In this document: one piece after another, positions 1 to 8,809 of the stretch | Position numbering within the stretch: position 1 is the stretch's first letter | How the letters are laid out: every line of letters starts with the position of its first letter | Assembly (NCBI RefSeq): GCF_000251105.1 | Contig: NC_017034.1 | Span: forward strand, 868,001 to 932,000 | Length of the DNA stretch: 64,000 nt | Direction: 5' to 3' | Source: Methanocella conradii HZ254 | GTDB taxonomy: Archaea > Halobacteriota > Methanocellia > Methanocellales > Methanocellaceae | The notes under the pieces: model-generated | What the model was told of the DNA's origin: nothing | The model's input: the letters and a program-made list of their open reading frames with translations, nothing else | Databases searched by the model: none | Program-made: the position numbers and the translations under genes

Positions 1-1
1 T

Positions 2-1363
2 TCTGCGGGCGCTCAAATAGGGGTTAAAAAGGTGGCCGTTGGGCTTTTCCATACGGTGGCCCTGGCTGATGATGGGACGGTGTGGGCATGGGGGAGCAAC
101 ACTTATGGGGAGTGTGGGGAAGGCAGTAGCGATGACATACTACTAAAGCCAGTAATGATTAACGGGCTGGAAGGCGTGAAGGATGTCGCAGTAGGGAATA
201 ACTTCTCTATGGCGCTAAAGAGCGATGGCACAGTGTGGACATGGGGCGATAACAGGTACGGCCAGCTCGGAATCGGGACCGCGGATGATGGGCGGCACCC
301 TGAGCCCGTACAAGTGCCCGGCCTGACAAACGTAATAGCTATAAGCGCCGATTTTCAATTGGCAATGGCTCTCAAAGACGACGGGACGGTCTGGGCGTGG
401 GGCTCGAACTCGTACGGCCAGCTCGGGGATGGAAAGCCCATAGACATACCTCCACCGCTAACTTATAGTAAAGAGTGGGATATGCAAAATAAGCCCTCTC
501 CAGTCATGGTTAGCGGGCTCGACCATGTCGTCTCGATAGACGCTTCTGGATGGCAAGCTTTTGCGGTGAAAGACGATGGCACGGTATGGGGATGGGGGCA
601 AAACACGTGTACGCTGGGGGAATGGTCTAAGAATAACGAGAATTCTCTATATACATCAACTCCCGTTCAAATAGTAGGCCTTACGGACGTTAAAAAGGCC
701 TGTTGTCTGGGGGGCCTGTCTGCTGTTGCCCTTAAGAAGGATGGGACTGTCTGGGCGTGGGGCGAGGATAGATATGGAGTTCTCGGTAATGGGGAGGTAA
801 AATCCTATCCGGACGTAGATAAGGTTTACAATCCTATACAGGTGATAGGGCTTACGGATATAGTCGATATATCCTGCGGGGGCGCCCATTCGTTAGCGCT
901 TAAAGACGATGGGACAGTCTGGGCGTGGGGAAAGAATTACGCGGGGCAGCTGGGCGACTCAACGAATGAAAGCCGTGGCACTCCTTGCAGAGTGCCGATA
1001 CCTGCTGCTAAGGCTATATCCGCCGGGTACTACTCTAACGTCGCCATCGATAAAGATGATAACGTATGGGCATGGGGCATGGATGACTATGGACAGCTAG
1101 GCGATGGGGAGCATGGAGAAATGTTATACCGGCCTACTCCGAAAAAGGTTTTATTAAGCTTCGGCGGTAGCCCGACAATCATGCCAACGGCCACGAGTAC
1201 GCCCGGGCCTATAGCCAGCCCGTCCACGCTTGCCCCCACTCCTAGTACGAGCCCGACCATGGCAGGCTCGCCCTGGTATGACGCGTTGCCCATAGTATTT
1301 TTTATTGTAGTCGCAGTAATCACCGGATTGCTGGCTTATATACTTTTGAAGAGGAGGAATTAG
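2..1363 (+). CDS. RCC1-repeat beta-propeller surface protein, 5'-truncated by window edge
   Basis: The reading frame is open from base 2, so the true start lies before the window. A GTG at 32 falls inside a repeat and is unlikely to be the start. About seven RCC1-type repeats are visible, each with a core like ALKDDGTVWAWG followed by a GQLGDG turn, as in seven-bladed propellers. The last ~65 residues are a Thr/Pro/Ser-rich linker (TATSTPGP...), one hydrophobic membrane segment and a terminal KRRN. This suggests an extracellular propeller on a stalk with a C-terminal membrane anchor. The next gene is a tandem paralogue. Binding partner is unknown; an adhesion or surface-recognition role is only inferred. 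Confidence 0.85.
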   Translation, partial: SAGAQIGVKKVAVGLFHTVALADDGTVWAWGSNTYGECGEGSSDDILLKPVMINGLEGVKDVAVGNNFSMALKSDGTVWTWGDNRYGQLGIGTADDGRHPEPVQVPGLTNVIAISADFQLAMALKDDGTVWAWGSNSYGQLGDGKPIDIPPPLTYSKEWDMQNKPSPVMVSGLDHVVSIDASGWQAFAVKDDGTVWGWGQNTCTLGEWSKNNENSLYTSTPVQIVGLTDVKKACCLGGLSAVALKKDGTVWAWGEDRYGVLGNGEVKSYPDVDKVYNPIQVIGLTDIVDISCGGAHSLALKDDGTVWAWGKNYAGQLGDSTNESRGTPCRVPIPAAKAISAGYYSNVAIDKDDNVWAWGMDDYGQLGDGEHGEMLYRPTPKKVLLSFGGSPTIMPTATSTPGPIASPSTLAPTPSTSPTMAGSPWYDALPIVFFIVVAVITGLLAYILLKRRN

Positions 1364-1397
1364 GGCGAGAAGCGCTATAATATGTTTATTTTTCCTG

Positions 1398-2684
1398 GTG
1401 ATGATAAGTTTCGCCGGGCTAGCGCATGCAGAGGTCCCGCCATTCGCGTTCATCGCTCAAGGCCCCACGGTTTCTTTAGCTTTAGATGAGAACGGGACGG
1501 CTTGGGCGTGGGGGTCGAATTATGACGGCGAATGCGGTATACCCGCCAGCGAGGGGCTGGAATATGTCACAAGGCCCGTGGCAATCCACGGGCTCGATAA
1601 CGTTACCTCCATAGATGCTGGCGAGCTTTTCGTAATAGCGCTCAAAAAAGATGGTACAGTGCTAACCTGGGGCTGGAGCATATTCGGGGATTTAGGGTAT
1701 GTCCCGAATAATACGACCTATAATCAGTCGAGAGAGCATTTTTCGCCTTTGCCCGTGCCAGGCCTAAGCGATATAACCGGCATATCTGCTGGACAGCATT
1801 TTTGCGTTGTCCTTAAAAGCGATGGAACGGTTTGGACGTGGGGGGATAACAGATATGGGCAGCTCGGAGATGGTAAACAGGTTACCATCGATGATTACTA
1901 TGCCGGCGCACACCGCGCAGAGCCGGGCATGGTTGTCGGGCTAAGTAATGTCACTTACGTGTCGGCCGGCCCCATAAACGCGGCTGCGGTGAAAGACGAT
2001 GGCACGGTGTGGGTATGGGGGGCAAACTCGCGCAGCCTATTCGGCGAGGCGGGCGAAAATAGCACAGGCTTGCTCGCTATTACAACGCCAGTCCAGGTGA
2101 AAGGGCTGGAAAACGTGAAGGAAGTAAAGCTAGGCCATGCACATGCCCTTGCCCTTAAAAATGATGGAACTGTTTGGGCGTGGGGCGATAATAGCTATGG
2201 GCAGCTTGGCGTCGCGGGTAAAGAATTTTCGAATATGCCGATAATGGTGCATGGGCTATCAAACGTTACCCAGATAAGCGCGGGGGAGGGACACTCGGTA
2301 GCCCTCGAAGGCGATGGCACGGTATGGACGTGGGGCCAGAACAAATATGGACAGCTCGGAGATGGCACCACGTCAAACAGCTATAGCCCTGTAAAAGTAC
2401 ACCTACCGCCAATAAAGGCGGTTTCCGCTAGAGGCTTCAATACCATGGCGCTGGACTATAACGGCACCATCTGGATATGGGGGAATAACAACTATGGCCA
2501 GCTTGGTAATGGCTTGAGTAGCGGCAGCACGAGTTCGCCGACAACTCTTCAGGCCGCCACGCAGGGGCCGATCGCGAGCGGCGTCCCTTCGCAAAGCCGC
2601 GGTGATAGCACGGTCCTGCTGGCAATCCTTCTCATAATCCTGGCGGTGGCGGTCGGAATCTTTATCTATATGTGGAAGAGGTAG
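1398..2684 (+). CDS. RCC1-repeat beta-propeller surface protein (paralogue)
   Basis: Same architecture as the upstream gene: an N-terminal signal sequence ending in AGLAHA, about seven RCC1 repeats (DGTVWTWG / NRYGQLGDG cores), a short linker and a C-terminal membrane helix ending in MWKR. The first usable start is GTG at 1398, but it leaves an unusually short signal peptide and has no ribosome binding site. The frame stays open upstream to about 1350 and encodes an Arg-containing hydrophobic stretch (RARSAIICLFFLV) that completes a classical signal peptide, with a GAGGAGG motif at 1351-1357. The only near-start codon there is ATT at 1359. The start is therefore unresolved. Exported and membrane-anchored; function unknown. 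Confidence 0.85.
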   Translation: MMISFAGLAHAEVPPFAFIAQGPTVSLALDENGTAWAWGSNYDGECGIPASEGLEYVTRPVAIHGLDNVTSIDAGELFVIALKKDGTVLTWGWSIFGDLGYVPNNTTYNQSREHFSPLPVPGLSDITGISAGQHFCVVLKSDGTVWTWGDNRYGQLGDGKQVTIDDYYAGAHRAEPGMVVGLSNVTYVSAGPINAAAVKDDGTVWVWGANSRSLFGEAGENSTGLLAITTPVQVKGLENVKEVKLGHAHALALKNDGTVWAWGDNSYGQLGVAGKEFSNMPIMVHGLSNVTQISAGEGHSVALEGDGTVWTWGQNKYGQLGDGTTSNSYSPVKVHLPPIKAVSARGFNTMALDYNGTIWIWGNNNYGQLGNGLSSGSTSSPTTLQAATQGPIASGVPSQSRGDSTVLLAILLIILAVAVGIFIYMWKR

Positions 2685-2701
2685 CTATTGTTTAGCTTAT
2701 T

Positions 2702-2775
2702 CCCGCTTCGGCGAGCGCTGCGAACGGGCTTATGCCCGAGTAGCTTGCGTGCCGCAGGTGCCCGGCTCAATCGGG
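2702..2775 (+). other. Possible structured RNA or processed 3' UTR between RCC1 and TerB genes
   Basis: This GC-rich stretch in an otherwise AT-rich gap holds several short inverted repeats: cgggc 2725-2729 with gcccg 2734-2738 around a 4-nt loop, an alternative cccg 2702-2705 with cggg 2725-2728, and cccg 2761-2764 with cggg 2772-2775 around a 7-nt loop. It does not fold as a tRNA: there is no GTTCRA T-loop. It could be a 3' UTR, a terminator or a small RNA. Confidence 0.25.
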
Positions 2776-2849
2776 ACGCCCAGAAGAGGCCTCATAAAAA
2801 TTCTTTTCGACCGATAAGCTTAAGCATGAGCAGGCTATTATGGCTACAG

Positions 2850-2858
2850 CCTTTATAA
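2850..2858 (+). promoter_or_regulatory. TATA box of terB-like gene
   Basis: An AT-rich TATA-like element (tttataatt) lies about 45 nt before the ATG at 2903. A GGAGG ribosome binding site sits at 2892-2896, 6 nt before the start. The transcript is probably short-leadered. Confidence 0.4.
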
Positions 2859-2902
2859 TTGGGCTATGCAATGCCCGCTTTAACGAATGATGGAGGAAAA
2901 AC

Positions 2903-3343
2903 ATGGGATTATTCGATAAGGTATTAGGCGGCAGCCAGCCTGCCAGGTTCAATGCACAGGAAGCTTTCATCGGAATCTCTTTGACCGCGGTGGCCGCGGA
3001 TGGAGTGATAAACCAGGATGAGGCCCAGGGCTTGTTTACCGCCCTGTTGCGCATGAAGCTGTTTAAGGGCGTTAACGATGGCCAGATGAGGCAGATGTTC
3101 GATCGCGTGCTCAACCTGCTTAAGAAACAGGGGGCGGGCGCCGTGATCAACCTTTCAAAAGAGGCACTCACCCCGGAGCAGAAGCAGACGGCGTTCGCGA
3201 TCGCAGCCGACCTCGTCCTGGCGGACGGCGTAGTCGAGGACGAGGAGAAGAAGTACCTGGATGACCTGCAGAAGGCCCTCGAAGTGCCCGATGATATGGC
3301 CCTAAAGGTCGTGGAGACCATGGTCATCAAGAACAGGGCTTAA
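2903..3343 (+). CDS. TerB-like tellurite-resistance family protein
   Basis: 146 aa, all-helical and acidic, matching the TerB fold with its two internal repeats. The hallmark motifs are VAADGVINQDEA near residues 30-41 and VLADGVVEDEEKKYL near residues 106-120, which are the Asp/Glu metal-binding loops of TerB domains. An ATG preceded by GGAGG gives a firm start. TerB proteins are linked to stress and metal responses, but the activity is not established. It stands alone between an RCC1 gene and the convergent pyrG. Confidence 0.8.
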   Translation: MGLFDKVLGGSQPARFNAQEAFIGISLTAVAADGVINQDEAQGLFTALLRMKLFKGVNDGQMRQMFDRVLNLLKKQGAGAVINLSKEALTPEQKQTAFAIAADLVLADGVVEDEEKKYLDDLQKALEVPDDMALKVVETMVIKNRA

Positions 3344-3474
3344 GCCTAAGCTAAAGCCGTTAGCGTCGATGTACTCTTTTACCAGGCATTGCTTCTTTCT
3401 ATTTTTATTATCTATACCTGTAATCCGCTGTATTTCTTCATAAGCCGTTTTCCATTAAGAACCTTAAGACTACA

Positions 3475-5109
3475 TTAAGTGCTCAATGGGTGTTTTTCAG
3501 CTTTTGCCGTTATCTTTCCTGCCTCTGGTTTTTTGCCCTCGAGCATGGCCTTGACGAAACCGAGGAAGGGCGGGGACGGCCTCTCGGGCCTCGACTTGAA
3601 CTCGGGGTGGAACTGGGTGCCCAGGAAAAACCTATGAGTGGGAAGCTCCAGTATTTCCATGCGGTTATCGTTTTTCGCCGAAAATACCAGGCCATGGCTC
3701 TCGATCTCGTCTATCATGTCAGGGTTAACCTCGTAGCGGTGCCGGTGCCTCTCGCTAATCTTAGTGGTGCCGTAAAGCCGGTGGGCCAGCGTATTATCCT
3801 TAATCCACGACTTGTGCTCGCCAAGCCTCATCGTCCCGCCCATGTTCTTAATATCCTTCTGCTCGGGCAAAATGTCTATAACATGGGTGCCCGTGGCGCT
3901 GAACTCGCTGCTCGTCGCATCCTTATAGCCCACGACGTTCCTCGTGAACTCGATGACTGCAAGCTGGAAGCCCATACAAAGCCCTAAAAAGGGTACATTA
4001 TGCTCACGGGCATACTTGATGCCCTTGATGTTGCCCTCGATGCCCCTCATGCCAAACCCTCCGGGCACGAGAATGCCGTCAACGTCGGCAAAAAACGGCG
4101 AAACATCATCGGCCTTCTCCAGGTCCTCCGACTCAACCCACCTTATTTTCACCTTCGTGCCCATGGCGATCCCGGCGTGCTTAAGCGCCTCCTTGACGCT
4201 CAGGTACACGTCCTCAATACCGTATTTGCTTATAATGGCCACGGTAACGGACCTGTCTGCCGACTCCATCCTCCTGACCATCTCGTTCCATGACTGCGAG
4301 TCGTTCAGCGGCACCAGGCTCATGCGCTTCATGAGATAGTCCGCAAGCCCCTCCTTTTCGAGCTGGATTGGCACCTTGTAGATATCGTCGGCGTCGTGGG
4401 CGCTGATGACCGCCTCCTCGGGCACGTCGCAGAATAGGGAGATCTTCGCCTTCGTGGACTTATTAAGCGGCCTCTTACACCTCGCCACGATGATGTCCGG
4501 CTGGATGCCCAGCTCTCTTAACTCTTTTACCGAGTGCTGGGTGGGCTTGGTCTTCTGCTCGTCCATGGTATCGATGGGGACGAGGGTCACGTGAATCAAA
4601 GCGAAGTCTTCCTTCTCCTCCTCGGACCGCATCTGCCGTACCGCTTCCAGGAACGGCATGCTCTCGATGTCGCCCACGGTGCCTCCCACCTCTACCAGGC
4701 ATATGTCCGCCCCGCTCTTTTTAGCGACGTGCCTTATCCGCTCCTTTATCTCGTTCGTGACGTGCGGGATTATCTGCACCGTCTTGCCCAGGTAGTCGCC
4801 GCGGCGCTCCTTCTCAATAACGGTCTTATAGATCTTGCCGGTCGTAATGTTATGGTCCGAGGTGAGGTCGATGTCCATGAAGCGCTCGTAGTGGCCCAGG
4901 TCGATGTCCACCTCGCCGCCATCCTTTAAGACATACACCTCCCCATGTTGAAAGGGGCTCATCGTGCCAGCATCAATATTAATATATGGGTCAATCTTGA
5001 TGGCGGTGACCTTGTAGCCCTTGTTCTTCAGGATCCTGCCCGTTGAGGCCGCAGTTATCCCCTTCCCTAAGCCGCTCATCACGCCACCTGTTACGACCAC
5101 GTATTTCAC
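3475..5109 (-). CDS. pyrG: CTP synthase
   Basis: 544 aa, the usual length for the family. It makes CTP from UTP, ATP and glutamine. The N-terminal synthetase domain (about 1-270) begins YVVVTGGVMSGLGKGI, the family signature with its P-loop, and has the DPYINIDAGTMSP and HYERF motifs. The C-terminal class I glutamine amidotransferase domain carries the nucleophile elbow GLCMGFQ near residue 380, HRHRYEVN and the catalytic HPEF near 510. It is transcribed toward the TerB-like gene and lies downstream of tmk on the same strand with about 70 nt between them, so both may form a nucleotide-synthesis unit. Confidence 0.97.
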   Translation of the reverse strand: MKYVVVTGGVMSGLGKGITAASTGRILKNKGYKVTAIKIDPYINIDAGTMSPFQHGEVYVLKDGGEVDIDLGHYERFMDIDLTSDHNITTGKIYKTVIEKERRGDYLGKTVQIIPHVTNEIKERIRHVAKKSGADICLVEVGGTVGDIESMPFLEAVRQMRSEEEKEDFALIHVTLVPIDTMDEQKTKPTQHSVKELRELGIQPDIIVARCKRPLNKSTKAKISLFCDVPEEAVISAHDADDIYKVPIQLEKEGLADYLMKRMSLVPLNDSQSWNEMVRRMESADRSVTVAIISKYGIEDVYLSVKEALKHAGIAMGTKVKIRWVESEDLEKADDVSPFFADVDGILVPGGFGMRGIEGNIKGIKYAREHNVPFLGLCMGFQLAVIEFTRNVVGYKDATSSEFSATGTHVIDILPEQKDIKNMGGTMRLGEHKSWIKDNTLAHRLYGTTKISERHRHRYEVNPDMIDEIESHGLVFSAKNDNRMEILELPTHRFFLGTQFHPEFKSRPERPSPPFLGFVKAMLEGKKPEAGKITAKAEKHPLST

Positions 5110-5180
5110 TTCATATCACCATTTGACGAAGACAATTTCTCCCAGATTGGCTTATAGTTAATGATATACTTGTCGGGGCC

Positions 5181-5786
5181 TCATATGTTCAACCTTTTTT
5201 CTATGGCTTCCACGATCTTGCGATGGACCTCCTCTACAGGGCCGCTGGCATCTATTACGACTGCGTTCGGGCTTTCGCCAATCCTCAGAAATATTTCCCT
5301 GACCCGCCTGAGGTAGGCCTCGTTCTCGAAGTGGCCGACCACGCCCTTACGGGCGTTCACCCTGGCCATGCTAAGGCGGGGGTCGATATCTAATATTATG
5401 ATGAGGTCGGGCACGGGGGAAAACTTCTCGTTTTCCTCTTTAATCTTCATGGGGTCGAGGCCCCGTGCGCCCTGATAGGCTATGTTGGATAAGTAATAAC
5501 GATCCATAATGACCACTTTGCCCGCCTCGAGCGCCGGCAATATGTTTTCCTTGACGTCCTCCATCCGGTCCAGCATGAATAGCTCTAGCTCCTTCCGGGG
5601 GTCTTTTAGGCCTCCTGAGGATGCCAGCCTCGCTATCTCCCGGCCATACCTGCCTTGAGTGGGCTCTTTCAGCGCTACGGCGTCCTTGCCGCGCTTATCG
5701 AGCCACTCTTTTAATAGCCTTACCTGGGTGGTCTTACCCGTGCCGTCGATGCCCTCGACGCTGATTAAAATGCCTTTTTGGGCCAT
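5181..5786 (-). CDS. tmk: Thymidylate kinase
   Basis: About 201 aa from the second Met (MAQKGILISVEG). An upstream in-frame ATG at 5807 would add seven residues; neither has a clear ribosome binding site. It phosphorylates dTMP to dTDP. Visible motifs are the P-loop GIDGTGKTTQ near the N terminus, the substrate motif DRYYLSNIAYQG near residue 100, and the ILDIDPRLSMAR stretch before the lid. It is divergent from the membrane-protein operon that starts near 5888, and the two share a short intergenic region. Confidence 0.95.
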   Translation of the reverse strand: MAQKGILISVEGIDGTGKTTQVRLLKEWLDKRGKDAVALKEPTQGRYGREIARLASSGGLKDPRKELELFMLDRMEDVKENILPALEAGKVVIMDRYYLSNIAYQGARGLDPMKIKEENEKFSPVPDLIIILDIDPRLSMARVNARKGVVGHFENEAYLRRVREIFLRIGESPNAVVIDASGPVEEVHRKIVEAIEKRLNI

Positions 5787-5855
5787 CGTGATGACATTTA
5801 CATCCAATGGATATTAAGCTCACGCATCTAAAGCTTTTTTGCATTTTAATGAAAA

Positions 5856-5864
5856 TATTTATTA
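5856..5864 (+). promoter_or_regulatory. TATA box of small membrane-protein operon
   Basis: The AT-rich element tatttatta lies about 27 nt upstream of the ATG at 5888. That is the expected TATA-to-start distance in archaea, so the first gene of the operon may be leaderless. A GGGAG at 5881-5885 is only 2 nt from the ATG. Confidence 0.4.
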
Positions 5865-5887
5865 TCCATGCAGTCGTAGTGGGAGCT

Positions 5888-6262
5888 ATGCCAGCATCAG
5901 CGCTCCTTAAGGCATCCGGGCTTGCCGCTGCCTTGTTTATAGCTTTCGCTGCGGCCCTCATGGGGCCTTCATCGCCTCCTGCAGATAATTATATGGCAAC
6001 CATCAGGCTAGGCGCAGGGAGCATCATGTGCGCCGGGTCATTACTCCTCTCGAAAGCTATTGGAGAAACGTTCCTGCGTAATGGCGGCAGAGGGGCGTTT
6101 AAGGCGCTATACTGCGCGTCGCTGGCATCGACGGCGGCGGGCGGGTGCGAGGCCGCATCGGCCTTTATGGCAATAAACAGGGCGGTGGCCTTGACGAGCA
6201 CAGCAGCGCTGCTGTCAGGAGCGGGCCTGGCTTTGATACGGCTCGCCAAAGAGGTGGAATGA
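5888..6262 (+). CDS. Small hydrophobic membrane protein, unknown
   Basis: About 124 aa with three or four hydrophobic segments rich in Ala, Gly and Ser (ASGLAAALFIAFAAALM, LGAGSIMCAGSLLL and others). I do not recognise the family. A longer reading from 5807 is possible, but the start at 5888 is better supported because a TATA-like box lies 27 nt upstream. It is the first of three tightly packed genes: the stop codon abuts the next ATG, with GAGGTGG just before. The operon probably makes a membrane complex. Confidence 0.6.
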   Translation: MPASALLKASGLAAALFIAFAAALMGPSSPPADNYMATIRLGAGSIMCAGSLLLSKAIGETFLRNGGRGAFKALYCASLASTAAGGCEAASAFMAINRAVALTSTAALLSGAGLALIRLAKEVE

Positions 6263-6547
6263 ATGGAAACCGTTGAGGCCATCGCCGCTCTGGCCGCCAT
6301 CATTTTCTCCATCGCCATATACCGCACGGCATACAGGCTATACAGGTCCCCGTTTTTCCTCTGCATGCTCTCATCGATTACAGCGCTCGCATGCGCCGCT
6401 GCACTATCCCTCGGCTATTGGCCACAGGCGGCCGCTCTCTCCGATATCATGCTCACATTATCGGGCGCTGCGATGATGGCTGCATCAGGGTTGCTGGCCC
6501 TCTCATTCAGGCTGGCGGGTGAGGCAGATGCTCAAGCATCTAATTGA
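6263..6547 (+). CDS. Small three-helix membrane protein, unknown
   Basis: 94 aa with three predicted membrane segments (AIAALAAIIFSIAIY; SITALACAAALSLGY; LTLSGAAMMAASGLLALSF). The ATG directly follows the TGA of the previous gene and overlaps the next gene by about 20 nt, so the three are translationally coupled. No family recognised. Confidence 0.6.
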   Translation: METVEAIAALAAIIFSIAIYRTAYRLYRSPFFLCMLSSITALACAAALSLGYWPQAAALSDIMLTLSGAAMMAASGLLALSFRLAGEADAQASN

Positions 6548-6908
6548 TACCTTACGAGAACAGGAAGGCTATGCGGGAATGGCGGTTTACCTCAGCAACC
6601 GTATTATCTTCTATGAGATGCTTGAGCCAGGGCTATCGGATAAAATAAAGAGCGTCTTCAAAGAGGGCGAGGCAATATTCCATGCAGAAAGGATGATGGC
6701 GGTCATCCACGGATATACCATTAACGCGTTCAAGGCAGGCGACGCCCTCGTCATCTGCCGGCTTGAGGGAAGGTTCACGCCGGCACTGCAGCCCGACGAG
6801 GAAGAGCCTTCATACACCACCGGCCACCAGAAACAACGCCTCATAGAAAGGGAAGAAGCAAGAAAAGAAGCAGAAAATATATTAAAGCTCCTCATGAAAA
6901 ACCCATAA
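6528..6908 (+). CDS. Soluble partner of membrane operon, unknown
   Basis: About 126 aa starting at ATG 6528, with GGTGAG just upstream; an alternative GTG lies at 6519. It is predicted soluble, with an alpha/beta N-terminal half (GMAVYLSNRIIFYEML) and a charged helical C-terminal tail likely to form a coiled coil (RLIEREEARKEAENILKLL). It overlaps the preceding membrane gene. It may be the cytoplasmic subunit of a complex with the two membrane proteins. No family recognised. Confidence 0.55.
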   Translation: MLKHLIDTLREQEGYAGMAVYLSNRIIFYEMLEPGLSDKIKSVFKEGEAIFHAERMMAVIHGYTINAFKAGDALVICRLEGRFTPALQPDEEEPSYTTGHQKQRLIEREEARKEAENILKLLMKNP

Positions 6909-6967
6909 TTTTTATCATTTCTGAAAATTCAAAAAATATAAATAGTTTAGAGGAGCCAATACGCTTG

Positions 6968-7465
6968 ATGACCAAGACTTACTCAGACATCATCAAGGAG
7001 AGGGAGGCCATACTGGGCACCTTCGAGGCCCTGTTTAAGGCAAGGGGCCTGGGGGCGCTTCACGGCCGCGTCTTCGGCGCAATCCTGCTGGCTGTAGACC
7101 CGATGACCCAGGACGAGATAAGCGAGTTCACGGGCTACTCCGTGCCAGCGGTAAGCTCCGCCATCGACGAGCTCGTCAGGGTGGGCCTGGTGGCCCGGCA
7201 AAAGCGGCAGGACAGCCGTAAGAACTACTATTCGAGCCGGGCGAACCTGGACGAGATAATGCGGATGGTGCTGAAGACCATCCATGACGACTACGTGCTC
7301 GTGGTGCTAAACAAGCTACAGTCGACCAAGGCCGACGCCAAGGGCTCACAGGACCCCCAGATGTGCGAGCACGTCGAGTTCATAGAGAATTATGAGGCTA
7401 AACTAAAAGACTTAGAATCATATCTTAAAAGGCTATTGGACGTACCATTGGAGGAGAAAAAGTGA
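6968..7465 (+). CDS. GbsR/MarR-type winged-helix regulator
   Basis: 165 aa. The N-terminal helices are followed by a winged helix (residues ~35-90) with a recognition region like MTQDEISEFTGYSVPAVSSAIDEL and the wing RQKRQDSRKNYYSS, typical of GbsR-type MarR relatives. The C-terminal half is helical for dimerisation. The TTG at 6965 just precedes the ATG used here. A TATA-like stretch (aaaaatataaatag) lies about 30 nt upstream and a GAGGAG motif near 6950. The GTG of the next gene overlaps its end, so it probably regulates the ferredoxin and geranylgeranyl reductase operon it heads. Confidence 0.75.
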   Translation: MTKTYSDIIKEREAILGTFEALFKARGLGALHGRVFGAILLAVDPMTQDEISEFTGYSVPAVSSAIDELVRVGLVARQKRQDSRKNYYSSRANLDEIMRMVLKTIHDDYVLVVLNKLQSTKADAKGSQDPQMCEHVEFIENYEAKLKDLESYLKRLLDVPLEEKK

Positions 7466-7647
7466 TCAAGGTTAACAGGTATAGGTGCGGGTACTGCGGC
7501 GCCTGCGTGAGCGTCTGCCCGAAGGATGCGCTCGACCTCGTCGAGACTTACATAGAGGTCGGCGATAATTGTAGTAACTGCGGGATATGCACGAAGGTGT
7601 GCCCCATGGGGGCGCTGGAGCTGGTCGAGGATGAAGAGCGCGTATGA
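7462..7647 (+). CDS. 2[4Fe-4S] ferredoxin
   Basis: 61 aa, GTG start within a 4-nt overlap with the regulator stop. Two classical cluster motifs are present: CGYCGACVSVCPKDAL at residues 9-24 and CSNCGICTKVCPMGAL near 36-51. It is a low-potential electron carrier. The downstream reductase gene starts inside its 3' end, so it is the likely electron donor for lipid chain reduction, consistent with ferredoxin-dependent geranylgeranyl reductases in methanogens. Confidence 0.92.
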   Translation: MIKVNRYRCGYCGACVSVCPKDALDLVETYIEVGDNCSNCGICTKVCPMGALELVEDEERV

Positions 7648-8809
7648 CGTCATAGTGGTCGGCGCCGGGCCGGCAGGCTCTATAGCGGCCAGGACTGCCG
7701 CGGAGCATGGCCTGGACGTCCTTTTGATAGAGAAGCGCCAGGAGATAGGGGACCCGGTGAGGTGCGCCGAGGGCACCGGGAAGGTGGGCCTCACGCAGTT
7801 CATGGACCCCGACCCAAGGTGGATATGCGCCGAGGTCACCGGCGCAAGGATATTCGCACCTGACGGCACCTGCATAGAGCTCTCCGAAAAGCTGGCCGGC
7901 AAGGAAGTCGGGTACGTCCTGGAAAGGAAGATTTTCGACCGCGCCGTGGCGAAGACGGCGGCAAAGGCGGGGGCTGAGGTGCAGGTCAAGACCCAGGCCA
8001 CTTCTCTCATCATTGAGAATGGCACTGTATGCGGCATCAGGGGCAAGCATAGGGGAGACGATTTTGAGGCGCGGGCCAAGGTGGTGGTCGGCGCAGACGG
8101 CATCGAGTCAAAGGTGGGCAAGTGGGCTGGCATTAACACCACCCTGAAGCCGAAGGACATCGAGACTTGCGCACAGTTCCTCGTCACCGATATCGACATC
8201 AAGGCCGATAGCTGTGACTTTTACCTGGGCAACGAACGCGCACCGGGGGGCTACGTCTGGGTCTTCCCCAAGGGAAAACGGGAGGCAAACGTGGGCCTTG
8301 GTATGCTGGGCAGCAGGTTTACAGGTAAGCACCCTATCGACTACCTCCGCGAGTTCATGGCCTGGAGGTTCCCCCAGGGGAAGGTCATTGAGACGGTGGT
8401 TGGGGCGGTGCCGGCAAGCGGCATGCTCAAGCAGCTTTCCACCGGTGGCCTCGTCCTCGTGGGCGACGCCGGCAGGGTGTCCGACCCGATCACCGGAGGC
8501 GGCATATATAATGGAATGGTGAGCGGCCGAATAGCGGGCAACGTCATAGCTGACGCAATAAAATCGGGCGACGTATCCGCTAAAAGGCTACAGCGCTACG
8601 ATCGGGAGGTGCGGGAAACGCTGGGCAAGATGCTGGACAGGAACTATAAGGCTAAGGAGTTCGTCGTCAAGACTAGCGATGAGGTCATGAACTCGGTGGC
8701 GAAGTCCCTCGTCGGCGTAAACTTCGAGAACATGTCCGTCCCCAAGCTCTTAAAAGAGATCATCACCCGTAACCCGGGCCTATTCGTAGAATTGGCCGGC
8801 CTATTCTAA
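7631..8809 (+). CDS. Digeranylgeranylglycerophospholipid reductase (geranylgeranyl reductase family)
   Basis: 392 aa flavoprotein that saturates the isoprenoid chains of archaeal membrane lipids. The FAD-binding GXGXXG motif (VVGAGPAGSIAAR) is at residues 8-20, followed by KRQEIGDPVRCAEG, a conserved active-site stretch with Cys near residue 44. A second FAD motif, LVGDAGRVSDPITGGG, lies near 280. It overlaps the ferredoxin gene by 17 nt. Its stop codon lies within a strong hairpin followed by a T-run. Confidence 0.92.
   Translation: MKSAYDVIVVGAGPAGSIAARTAAEHGLDVLLIEKRQEIGDPVRCAEGTGKVGLTQFMDPDPRWICAEVTGARIFAPDGTCIELSEKLAGKEVGYVLERKIFDRAVAKTAAKAGAEVQVKTQATSLIIENGTVCGIRGKHRGDDFEARAKVVVGADGIESKVGKWAGINTTLKPKDIETCAQFLVTDIDIKADSCDFYLGNERAPGGYVWVFPKGKREANVGLGMLGSRFTGKHPIDYLREFMAWRFPQGKVIETVVGAVPASGMLKQLSTGGLVLVGDAGRVSDPITGGGIYNGMVSGRIAGNVIADAIKSGDVSAKRLQRYDREVRETLGKMLDRNYKAKEFVVKTSDEVMNSVAKSLVGVNFENMSVPKLLKEIITRNPGLFVELAGLF

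Noticed and set aside
2700..2800. tRNA gene
   Set aside because: Stem-loops are present but no T-loop consensus, no acceptor pairing and no anticodon arm of correct size.
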